Shown here one piece after another: positions 1-8,774 of a stretch of 64,000 bases of DNA; position 1 is the stretch's first letter; every line of letters begins with the position of its first letter. A program made the translations under genes and the position numbers. Source of the stretch: Branchiostoma lanceolatum (Eukaryota; Chordata; Leptocardii; Amphioxiformes; Branchiostomatidae); the NCBI RefSeq assembly GCF_035083965.1, contig NC_089727.1, positions 2,237,501-2,301,500 on the forward strand. Direction: 5' to 3'. The notes beneath the pieces are model-generated. The model had not been told where the DNA came from. It searched no databases and saw nothing but the letters and a program-made list of their open reading frames with translations.

Positions 1-111
1 ACTCACGCACTCTACTATGATCATACAGGCACACGTGATCTTTGGACCGAGATTGACGCAACAAGTGTGTGACCTTAGGTGCCCTTACCGTTCTGATATC
101 GGGTCTGGCGA

Positions 112-401
112 GGGCCAGTCTTGCGGTAGTGTTGGCACGTCGCCAGAGCGTGATGCGTATACGGCAATTAGCCTGCTATCTAAACCTATTATAACTGCCG
201 AATCTCTCTTGTTCTCTTTGGTCAACGTTAACGTTGCATCGGAGTAACAGCCGTTGCATAAGATATGTCTTTGGACACAACTAAATGAACTTATAGGCGA
301 GATATTACCCTTAAATACGCGAACACGACCTTAAACGCTTACGTTCCGGCGACGTGCTGGATTGGGGTCTACTGGAACTACGATGGCTTCGATTCAGCCA
401 G
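112..401 (+). pseudogene. Broken copy of HSD11B1-like exon 1
   Basis: Positions about 112-139 match the first half of the functional exon 1 (793-880), and about 359-399 match its second half. The two halves are separated by roughly 220 bp of unrelated sequence. The functional copy ends in CCAG/GTAAG; here the equivalent reads TTCAGCCAGG, so the splice donor is lost. There is no matching start codon context. It looks like a relic of a tandem or partial duplication of the downstream gene. The match is by eye. Confidence 0.55.
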
Positions 402-539
402 GAATAAACTAGAGTCTGTCAGTCTTTGCCAAATTCTTGGGGAAGTTGCAGGTTCACGCCTTCACAGTCCCGTCACTGAATGACAAGGGTAGTATAGTAT
501 AGCGCATGTGCCCAGGATCACGAGATCCATTGTATTATG

Positions 540-792
540 TTCTCCAACCCAGAAAAATTTGACTAATTGGAATTTTCGACTGAGTCGCTCAGTCCTCTTC
601 AGCCGTGTGACCCAATCGCTCTAGACACGTGACTTAATGCACGTGTGACATCAGCAATGCGATCCTGCGCAATCCATTGACGCGGAGATGTAGCGTTGAC
701 CTCGTGAGGTCAGTCTTGTTTGCAAACCTCGTCACGGTCTCGTGCGAGTCGTGTGCAGTTGCCCAATAAACGTTGCTCGATAAACCTGCACC
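540..792 (+). promoter_or_regulatory. Putative promoter of the HSD11B1-like gene
   Basis: The 250 bp before the start codon contain two E-boxes CACGTG at 626-631 and 640-645, a CCAAT at 612-616 and a CRE-like TGACATCA next to the second E-box. No TATA box is evident. A diverged copy of most of this block lies at 5088-5290 beyond the gene, where the CRE-like site is a perfect TGACGTCA. Keeping these motifs in two copies supports a regulatory role, but this is inference. Confidence 0.4.
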
Positions 793-3700
793 ATGTCTCG
801 TCTAGCGTGGGCCAGTCTCGTGGTAGTGTTGGCCGCGGTTGGACTGGGGGTCTACTGGAACTACGATGGCTACGATCCAGGTAAGATACAAACTTCTACT
901 GTTCTTATGTAGTCAATGCCAGTTTATAGGAACTGTATTGACGCAACAACAAGTACAGCGACCTTTGTACCGTCAGCACCTCACCTCAGCAGAGCTCACC
1001 TATCCCTATGTTACTGCCAACATGATGAAATCATTTCCTGAAGTTTGACTCGAATACAATATGTAAGTTATTGCTTATTGGTAGGAAACTGAATTTGAGA
1101 ATGAGTAATTGCAAAGTCCTATTTAGTAATATCCAACATGTTAAGGAGCGTTTAAGTTATGTGGAAAGATTCAATCCTACGATGTTGGTTGATGAATAAA
1201 TTTAGTTCAACATAACGTTACATTCAACCGAAAATATCAAATCACGCGACTTCGATTGTTTAATTTCTGTCGCAGACGATTTCTCAAGACTTTCTTTTTA
1301 CACCATTTTATAGGATTATTCTCAGGGTTAGGGTTGATAGGATCATGAGTTGTTATTCACAAGAGTATCGGAGAACATCCAACCAATAGTGCCAGAAAAT
1401 CATTATTGTCAGGAACATCCTGTCAATAGCCTCGGCCATTCTACAATGACAAGGGAGAAAACTCTAAAAAGACAACTTACTTTTTTTTCCAGAGTCTCTG
1501 CGGGGGGCCACTGTCGTCATCACAGGCTGCAGTACCGGTATCGGCGAAGAGATGGCGTACCAGTACGCCCGGCTGGGAGCAAAGATCCTCATCACAGCCA
1601 GGAGGGAGAATAGGCTGAAGGAGGTGAGAATACATTATGTGTATGACTACGTATATTTTCAGTAGCGTTTGTGTGTCTGTGTGTCTGTCGGTGAACAAGA
1701 TAACTCAAGAACAGCTGGGTAGATTGATTTCATATTTGGTGTGATGGTTGGGTGTGACAAACAAACAAAAACTGGAAATTATTAGATTTTGGGCCTCCTA
1801 GCGGCTTCCAGGTACTGCAGCGGAACAGTTTTGATATCCTGTGTTCTGGACATGTTATTGTCACGAATTAAGTGGATTCAAGGAAATAAGTGATATAAAT
1901 TTAGGCCCCCTAGCAAGCAGTGTAAGAATTACAGGGACGTTTTTGTCAAAATTTTCCAAAGAGAATAACTGAAGAAGGGAATGACAGATTTTCATGATTT
2001 CTATTATATAGGTAGCTTCGACGAAGATACACAGAATTGAATACAAGTTATGCAAAGTAGGAGGATATTTGCATAATTTGGGAACTGCAATGGCGTTTCT
2101 GTCAATACATTCCAAAGGGGAAAACTGAAGAAAGGAAAGACGGATTTCCATCATTTTAGGCATGCAGGTAGCTTAGGCAGAGATATAAACAATTAGATAC
2201 ATATTATGCAAATAATAAATGAATTTGCATTATAAATTAGTAAATTTTATAAGTCCATTGTTTTTTATAACTGGACTTCAATAAATGTAACACATGTAAT
2301 TCATGGCAGTTGGAACATAAACTGATTTGCGTAATTAATAGAAAGATGGCGAAACCGCTGAACGCGAAATTATGGGAATCGTATGCTTGTAACGTGTGTA
2401 CGTTAGCTGAAGTTGAACATCGCCATGTATAGATTATGAAAATGTGTAAGTAATTTGCAATTGCATAAAATCTGTAAAAGCCCAAGTTATTTCATGGAGG
2501 TATGAGGTCGACGAACTCTAGTTTATAATTCTTTGTACGTATGGTACCCGTGCTATCACATTTGTCATACTAACATCAAAATCGACATTTGGATTCTTAA
2601 AATTCTATATCTAATTTACCCCCAATTGCCATGCATTGTTGGGAAACATCTGTAGTTTTTTCCCACACAATTCGCTTCCCTCAGGTCGTAGCGAAGGCGA
2701 AGTCTCTGGGTGCCCAGGAGGCGCACTACGTGGCCGGGGACATGGGGAAGGCGGAGGACTGTGAGAGAACCATTCAAACAGCCAAGGAGAAATTCGGTAG
2801 GCCCTTACTTACATACATCATGGCCAAACATACAATAAGATTCATACATACGTACATACATGTGGCCAAACGCGTAGACAAAGAAGCCACGTCAAACACA
2901 TAACCGTATGGTAAAAAGCATCTTTAATCCACTCCAGGTCGGCTGGACTACTTGGTGCTGAACCACGTGGGATCCAGTTTCAAGTCTATAAAACAGAAAT
3001 TCCTTGAGGGCAAGTCGTGGGACGAGGACCCGGATGTGGACTACTTCGTGGACTTCTTAAACATCAACCTGGTCAGTTACGTCCGGCTGGCCTCCCTGGC
3101 CCTGCCTCTGCTGAAGGAGAGCAAAGGACACCTCGTGGTGGTGTCTTCTGTTTCGGGTAAGATTTTTTTTGTCTTGTTAAAGCCATAGACTACACCACAT
3201 GAGACTGTCTGATTCAGCTGGTAATATTTTTCTGAATCCAAGAACGTTATTTTATTGGCAATTTGGCCTTGAACCTAGACTAGGCAGCAGGTGCATTATA
3301 CAGTATCAATACTCTGATAACCCCCCGAATACCCTCCAGGTGTAACATGTTATATCCTGAACAGCCATTAGACAGACTTCAATTTGGCGGCTCTTAAGAA
3401 ACCTTGGGTTTAGCTTTTAAATTTTTATTTGCAATTTGTTTCTGGATACTTGTTTATCGACTTATAGTTATGTAATGGTATTTTCCGCTTGCTTTGGGTC
3501 AAAAATGGACTTTGATCTTTTTTAATCATCCCATTGAAACTCATACTTAAGACTTGTAAAAAAGGGAATCTTATCGTCTTTGCGTTCACACTCGGTTTCG
3601 ATCGGATTGGATTCGTTCCTTTTCTCCCAATCTATCTCCCGGAGGTGGATCGCAAAAAAAAACGATCCAGGGAAAACCAATCGGATTGGGAGCGTTTACA

Positions 3701-4281
3701 CTGCAAAAATCAAGCGGATTCGGGTCATTTCTATCGTATTCAGTGTTTAATCCGATTTGTTGTTGTTTTTGTAAATGGGGTCCCTTCTCTTCTATAGGAA
3801 AATTCCCACAGAATAAACTAACCTACTACAGCTGTGCGAAGTTCGGTCTGGACGGGTTCTTCAGCTCCCTCCGTGTGGAACTGATGAAGGCTCAGCAGGA
3901 CGTGTCCGTCACCCTCGCCGTGCTGGACCTCATCGCCACTCCAGCTGTCATCGATATATTTCAAGTATGTTGAAATGTCTGGTCACTTTTTATCACTTTT
4001 TGTCACAAGATGTTTCCGTCGATTACTGCAAACGTTGTTTTTTTTAACAGGTTTTGTACGCTCCTTGATCGTGATTTTTGTTTGTTCGTTTGTTTCAGAC
4101 AGTACCAGATGGTGAAAAGACTCTGAAGGGTGCCGCTCCGGTGGATGAAACCGCCAAAGCCATCATCCGGGGAGGGGCGACCCGCGCCAGGGAGATCTAC
4201 TATCCCTTCCACGTTTGGCCTATCACAAAACTCATATCTCTGCTGCCGCAACTGAGTGAATACTATGACTTAGCGAAATGA
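793..4281 (+). CDS. HSD11B1L: 11-beta-hydroxysteroid dehydrogenase 1-like SDR (6 exons, 299 aa)
   Basis: Exons are 793-880, 1493-1623, 2685-2796, 2938-3156, 3798-3964 and 4099-4281; all are GT-AG and phases join exactly to 300 codons with the stop. Residues 3-21 are a hydrophobic N-terminal anchor, as in ER-membrane 11-beta-HSD enzymes. The cofactor loop TGCSTGIG (40-47) is the classical SDR TGxxxGIG. The catalytic tetrad is N154, S181, Y194 and K198 (YSCAK). The N-to-S spacing (27) and S-to-Y spacing (13) equal those of vertebrate HSD11B1. Segments such as AKFGLDGFFSSLR are family hallmarks. In the family these are NADP(H)-dependent oxidoreductases acting on a steroid 11-keto/hydroxyl; the substrate in this organism is unknown. 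Broken copies of its promoter, exon 1 and intron 1 flank it. The choice between HSD11B1 and HSD11B1L naming is not resolvable here. Confidence 0.92.
1925..2215. repeat. Diverged direct repeat in intron 2 of the HSD11B1-like gene
   Basis: Two units of about 140 bp (roughly 1925-2062 and 2082-2215) share the order: CTGTCAA-like block, TTCCAAAG, AACTGAAGAA, ATTT..CAT, GGTAGCTT and a final ATTATGCAAA. They are A+T-rich and clearly diverged. No coding content is seen in the rest of this 1.06-kb intron (1624-2684). Confidence 0.5.
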
Positions 4282-4315
4282 TTTAATGAGAAGAACTGAG
4301 TTTTACTTCACCCCG

Positions 4316-4366
4316 GAGGAAATTAGGCATTTTTCTCAACTGTTGAGAAAAATGCTTAATTTCCTC
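4316..4366. repeat. Near-perfect inverted repeat just after the HSD11B1-like stop codon
   Basis: Arms of about 25 bp (left ends in TTTTTCTCAAC, right begins TGTTGAGAAAAA) meet with almost no loop, about 35 bp after the stop codon. If transcribed, this would be a strong 3'UTR stem. It could be a cruciform-prone palindrome or a fold-back remnant. Confidence 0.75.
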
Positions 4367-4477
4367 TGTGGCAAACTTGCCATCCTGAACTGATCAAAAG
4401 ATATATATGTGGACTTGTCTCACTCGTTCCCGTTTAATGTATGATCATGACGTTAAGTTAAAATGACCGCTTTCCTT

Positions 4478-4607
4478 CGGTCTATACGGTGCTATAAAGC
4501 ACTGTAGGTTCCTATAACCGCCTGCATAAACAACCTACCTCGGCGACCCCGTTTGTTTATTTGGTGGTTATAGGAACTACAATGCTTTATAGACCCGAGG
4601 GTGGGTC
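4478..4607. repeat. Imperfect inverted repeat (fold-back element)
   Basis: The left side (4478-4540) contains TGCTATAAAGCACTGTAGG, TTCCTATAACC and ATAAACAA. The right side (4550-4607) contains their reverse complements TTGTTTAT, GGTTATAGGAA and TACAATGCTTTATAG. Arms are about 40-45 bp around a short GC-rich loop. It resembles a small fold-back or MITE; no target duplication was identified. Confidence 0.55.
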
Positions 4608-5087
4608 ATTAACATATACAATAGAACATCAATCTAAAATTAGAGTATCTTTTATCATTAATTATGCAACTTAGGTAATATTTGCATAACCTTCATCTAT
4701 TTTTCAGTTAGATATGTTGCATTTTTCAATAGTCTTATCATTGAATTGAGTGGGTTGAAAACAATTCCCCTTTAATTATGCAAATGAGATTCTGATTGGC
4801 ATCATTACCATTTCATTATATCAAGTAGTACTTTTAAGTACATATCCACATATCACAAACAAGTTGTATACAGGTTAGGCTGTATCACTTTGTGTTTTGA
4901 CCAATGTCTTAAATTTTGATCATTAATCATTCAAATTAGGTGGCCCAAAATCAAATCATTTCGAGATTTCACACATATCTACCTACCTGCCGACATGAAG
5001 ACAATCCATCCGGGCATTCTCGACGTATCGTGTCCACGAATAAACACAGAGAACTACGCTCAGAAAAACATAATCTATTCTCAAAGT
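4608..5087. other. Intergenic, nothing recognised
   Basis: A+T-rich sequence between the fold-back element and the duplicated promoter block. I see no convincing coding sequence, RNA gene or mobile-element end. Short open frames here are not conserved with anything I recognise. Confidence 0.5.
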
Positions 5088-5290
5088 TAACAAATTGGAC
5101 TCATCGGAATTTTCGACTGAATCGCTAAGTCATGTTCAGCTCTCTAGCCAAATGACCCCCAATCACTCTGGACACGTGACTTCATGCACGTGTGACGTCA
5201 GCAATAGCAACCTGAGCACATCATGACGCCGAGACGTTGACCTCTTGAGGCCGCGCGTAGCTGCTCGATAAACCTGCATCATGTCGCATC
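5088..5290 (+). repeat. Second copy of the HSD11B1-like promoter block
   Basis: Aligns by eye with about 548-800: GGAATTTTCGACTGA, then a GACACGTGACTT block, GCACGTGTGAC, CAGCAATAGC, GACGTTGACCTCTTGAGG and GCTCGATAAACCTGCA before an ATGTC. It retains both CACGTG boxes and has a perfect CRE, TGACGTCA. No exon 1 follows; instead an inverted piece of intron 1 begins at 5303. It is therefore an orphan promoter copy. Confidence 0.7.
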
Positions 5291-5302
5291 ATGTCATGTA
5301 CT

Positions 5303-6600
5303 CATGTTGGTAGAACATAGGGATAGGTGAGGTCAGCTGACGTGAGCCGTGCTGGCGGTACAAAGGTCGCTGTACTTGTTGCTGCGTCAATAGGGAAAAT
5401 GTATGTAAATACGCATATGAGAAAAAATGCCATGTAGTGGAAAGAAGTTACGTTTACGTTGTACGGTTTTGAAAGATAAATTTTAACGTTATGGACATGT
5501 AAATGCAACAAAATTCAGGCTTGTTTAACCCTATCCAGACTGGGGGGGGGGCTAAAAGTGCCCGCGGCAACTTTGACATCGTATTACTGCCAAACGATGT
5601 ATGCTACGACTACCAAACTTGGTGACTTTTCCTAAAATTTTGTTGGGAACAATTTTATACTAATGGTCAAAGTTTATCATTTTTCATGTTGCCATGGCAA
5701 CGGGTTTCTGACAGGCATTTTATGCAAAAATCATTAATTTTTTTAAAACAATGATATTTCTCAGGTTTTCTTGCACAACTACACTATGTTTCCTACATGT
5801 TTAACATTATATGTAATTAGATGTAACTTTCCTGATTTAATATTCATAATTTATGCTAATTTGATGACGTAATCAGTCAAAATCCAAGATGGCGGACTAT
5901 ATCACTATTTCAGGTTTCAGCAGGCTTTTTTGCCATTAAAATCGTCAATACCTGACATTTTCTTTATCAGAAACATTTAGATTAACGTTTCTAGTCTATT
6001 TTCAGTGTTCTTTGGGGTCATAAGTGGAAAAAAAGGATTTTCAAAAATTTCAAAATGGCCGATCCAAGATGGCGGATCCCAAGGGATCGCTAACAACAAA
6101 TGACGTCACTCTATGGCGTCATTTTGACGTCAACGTACTTACCATTGACGTTGTATGCATTGCATACCTTAAAATGAATAATACAAACCGTTTTGTTTAA
6201 TACCTTTAGATATTACGGGAATTCCCTATTTAGCCAATAAAATCACATCGATGACGTCATAATTACGTCATATTACGTCATAACGTCACCAAAATTACAG
6301 GAATTATAAAACTTGACGTGAATATCACTCCCTGCAAATTTCGTGATGATACATCATACCGTTCGGAAATTATGAGGGGGGGGCCGAATCAGCCCCCCCC
6401 CAGTCCCAGATATACCAAAAAAGCCCAGTCTGGATAGGGTTAAGCCTGCAGGTTGTGTAAATAAAGATCAATCAATCAATCATCAATCAATACAGCTTCT
6501 ATATGCTGGCATTGACTAAATGAAAACTTTTAGTAGTTTGAATTTTACCTGGATCGAAGCCATCGTAGTTCCAACACTACCACGAGACTGGCCCAGCACG
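5303..6600 (-). pseudogene. Inverted broken copy of exon 1 plus intron 1, split by a transposon
   Basis: Read on the minus strand, 6600-6549 matches exon 1 with its centre deleted (the copy joins GTGTTGG directly to AACTACGATGG). A donor-like GTAAAATT follows, then 6548 to about 6488 matches the start of intron 1. The homology resumes at 5393-5303 with the segment corresponding to 934-1023 (TATTGACGC, CAAGTACAGCGACC, TATCCCTATGTT). The gap holds a TTAA-flanked element (5529-6439) and an ATTG-rich tract. The parent arrangement is in the intact gene, so this is a dead, inverted duplicate. Confidence 0.65.
5529..6439. mobile_element. Non-autonomous piggyBac-like DNA transposon
   Basis: Perfect 16-bp terminal inverted repeats, CCCTATCCAGACTGGG at 5529-5544 and its complement at 6424-6439, are flanked by TTAA at 5525-5528 and 6440-6443. 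A TTAA target duplication with CCC...GGG ends is the hallmark of the piggyBac superfamily. The 911-bp interior has no transposase-length frame, so it is non-autonomous. It carries three perfect CRE palindromes TGACGTCA (6101, 6125, 6252) and two AAGATGGCGGA blocks. Family assignment rests on ends and target site only. Confidence 0.82.
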
Positions 6601-8458
6601 TTTGCAAGTGCAATTTGTGTATGTTCTGCTAGAGGGCCCCTTCCTGAGAGGGTGAATTCTCTTATGTCTCTGATCTCTTTTAAACCAGTTACTCCTTTTT
6701 TCTCGAGATAAAAGCAGGACCAAAAACGCTGATGGTGTGCTAAGATCGTTTTATTTCTATAGTAAGTAGGGTAGTGCAGCTAACAAATACGTATGCAACA
6801 TGACACTCAAACTTAAAAGTAGATAGATATAAAAAGTGACTTTAATGTAGTAAGACATTTTCGTGAAAAAAAGGTAGATACAGAAACATCAGAAATACAT
6901 TCATTGCCGATTAGAAATTATTAGAAAATCGTTAAAGCTATAGCATGTCAGTGTCTGATTACGCCTACAGTAGATAGAATGGATTAAAGCACTGATGTCC
7001 ATTGGCATCTTATCTTTCATACTATTTAACAAAGGCGTCGCTGCCATCTTTGCTAAAAGCTTCAACAACAATACAGTCCTTGTGAGTAAGGACATTTTAA
7101 ACACCTATTAGTAAAGTATTTAGTTGGTGATACTACAACTTGAATTCTTGACATATATGACATGTATAGCATGTACTGGTATTACGTCAGTTATTGCGTC
7201 AGTATATACTTTACTATTCTACTCTGGGTGCAAAATAATGCTTTGAATCCATGTAAGATTCAGAATATGATACAGACAAATCACATTGAAAAGACTTGAT
7301 ATCACATATTTAGCACACAACATATCAACCTAATCGTTTTATGTAACACGAAACCTTTTATTTACTTTTGGTTTTTATTTCTCCACAGGAAGTGGTAGGT
7401 AATCACAGTATCATCCAGGTTTTGTCAAAATACTAGAGAACGTCCTTCTGTCTTTGCATTCATAAAATCCCTCAAGTGTTCTCATACGGAGTGTATATTT
7501 ACCACAGGTAACCTACTTTCTATTTCACGGGACTAAGATTGAGGTACAACGGTATCGACTGATGGAAGTGCCCCCGGTATGTTACATTGTTGACCTCATG
7601 GCTCAACGCTGGTACGTTGCTACACGATTCGCAAGTCATTTATTGATCCTTCTTACATCATTGCTCTGCTGACTTTCTCGTTATTTGAAGATATTAAAGT
7701 AAATAGATATGTGCAAAAAGCAGCTTGAACTTAGCAGACTGTTGATCAAATTTGCGCGTAAAAGTATTGAGTGATTAAAGAAAAGAAATCTCAAAGTAGT
7801 TATAGATAAATCATTCTTACACTAATACTCGAATCTGAATGCTCAACTAGTCGAATCTAAATGCCATAAAATGAAGAAATATGCAACAACGGTCGCTTAA
7901 ATACATTTATATAAATACTCCTTTACAACGTCACATCTTTAGTCCATTGCCTATATTCCTTACAATTCATTTGTCATAACAAAATTCAAGCATAAAGACA
8001 TATGATAGGACAAAGTTATGCCAGCTCTTACTTTAAGAGTTATGTACTTGACATTTATAAATGACAATGACGCCTATGAAGTTAAGTGGGGAGATTATTT
8101 GCTCCCTTACTATTAACGAATATAAAGTACCCTTAGTTCTACACACAAATTTTATTAATAGTAAACCTTTCTATATATATAGTACCTGATTGACTCCTTA
8201 GTTATTGAATTTGCTGATAAAATTTGTCAATAAAGTTGCAAAGTTTCAATTCTATCCCAACAGGTAACACAACAATTTCTTGGTCATATAATTCAAACTT
8301 GCCGAAATGTTTTGGATATTTTTCCAAAGTTCTGCAATTGCAACCTTTGGTTGTTGTTGACGTATTGTTGGTTTAGGCATATGTGTAATTTCTACTATCA
8401 ATTTATCAGTATCGGGGTAATATCCTCAGGTTTTCTTTGGGTGGTATTTGTTTACACC

Positions 8459-8459
<1 letters not shown>
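6601..8459. other. 3' flank of LRR-Ig A, no coding sequence seen
   Basis: About 6615-6670 holds a dispersed repeat core (TGTTCTGCTAGAGGG... GGGTGAA) that recurs at 18240-18290 and four times at 63590-63900. About 6700-6800 holds a segment shared with 13010-13090 and 18340-18420 (AGGACCA..AACGC..GATGGTGTGCT...TTTTATTTC). On the minus strand that segment includes AATAAA, so it may be the 3' end of the LRR-Ig transcript. The remaining sequence is A+T-rich, with weak similarity near 7370-7440 to the 3' region of LRR-Ig B (about 13215-13275). Confidence 0.5.
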
Positions 8460-8508
<49 letters not shown>

Positions 8509-8526
8509 ACACACACACACACAAAC
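8460..8526. repeat. (AC)n microsatellite
   Basis: Almost uninterrupted AC dinucleotides just beyond the LRR-Ig A tail on the 3' side of that minus-strand gene. Confidence 0.95.
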
Positions 8527-8564
8527 ACGCGCTCAACCTTCAAAGAACCAGGGTAGTTTTTTCC

Positions 8565-8774
8565 TTAATCATTTTTTTCATAGATCAAATGAGAACCAGC
8601 AGCTGCTGTTTTCTCATCACCTGCCCCATAAATAATCTGAGAAGCCGAAGACTCTAGTTTCTCACTATCATTACTGTAGATTGATTGAGATGCAGCGGAT
8701 ACTGCGTTCTCATCTTCATTCTCATAGATAAAGTGAGCAGAAGCATATAAAACTGGTATTCTCATGGGTGCCAT
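8565..8774 (-). pseudogene. Frame-shifted continuation of the LRR-Ig A cytoplasmic repeat array
   Basis: This frame overlaps the end of LRR-Ig A and continues the same tail repeat: SAHFIYENEDEN, SQSIYSNDSEK, SQIIYGAGDEK and SHLIYEKND, then a stop. In the frame of gene A, the protein instead ends with an unrelated FICFCSLYL after ...THENTS. Losing one T from the run near 8755 would join ENTS to LYASAHFIYEN in frame. So this is very probably the original C-terminus, displaced by a single-base indel or a sequence error, not a separate gene. Confidence 0.75.

Noticed and set aside
8448..8657. Small His/Thr-repeat open frame at the (AC)n tract
   Set aside because: Microsatellite translation only.
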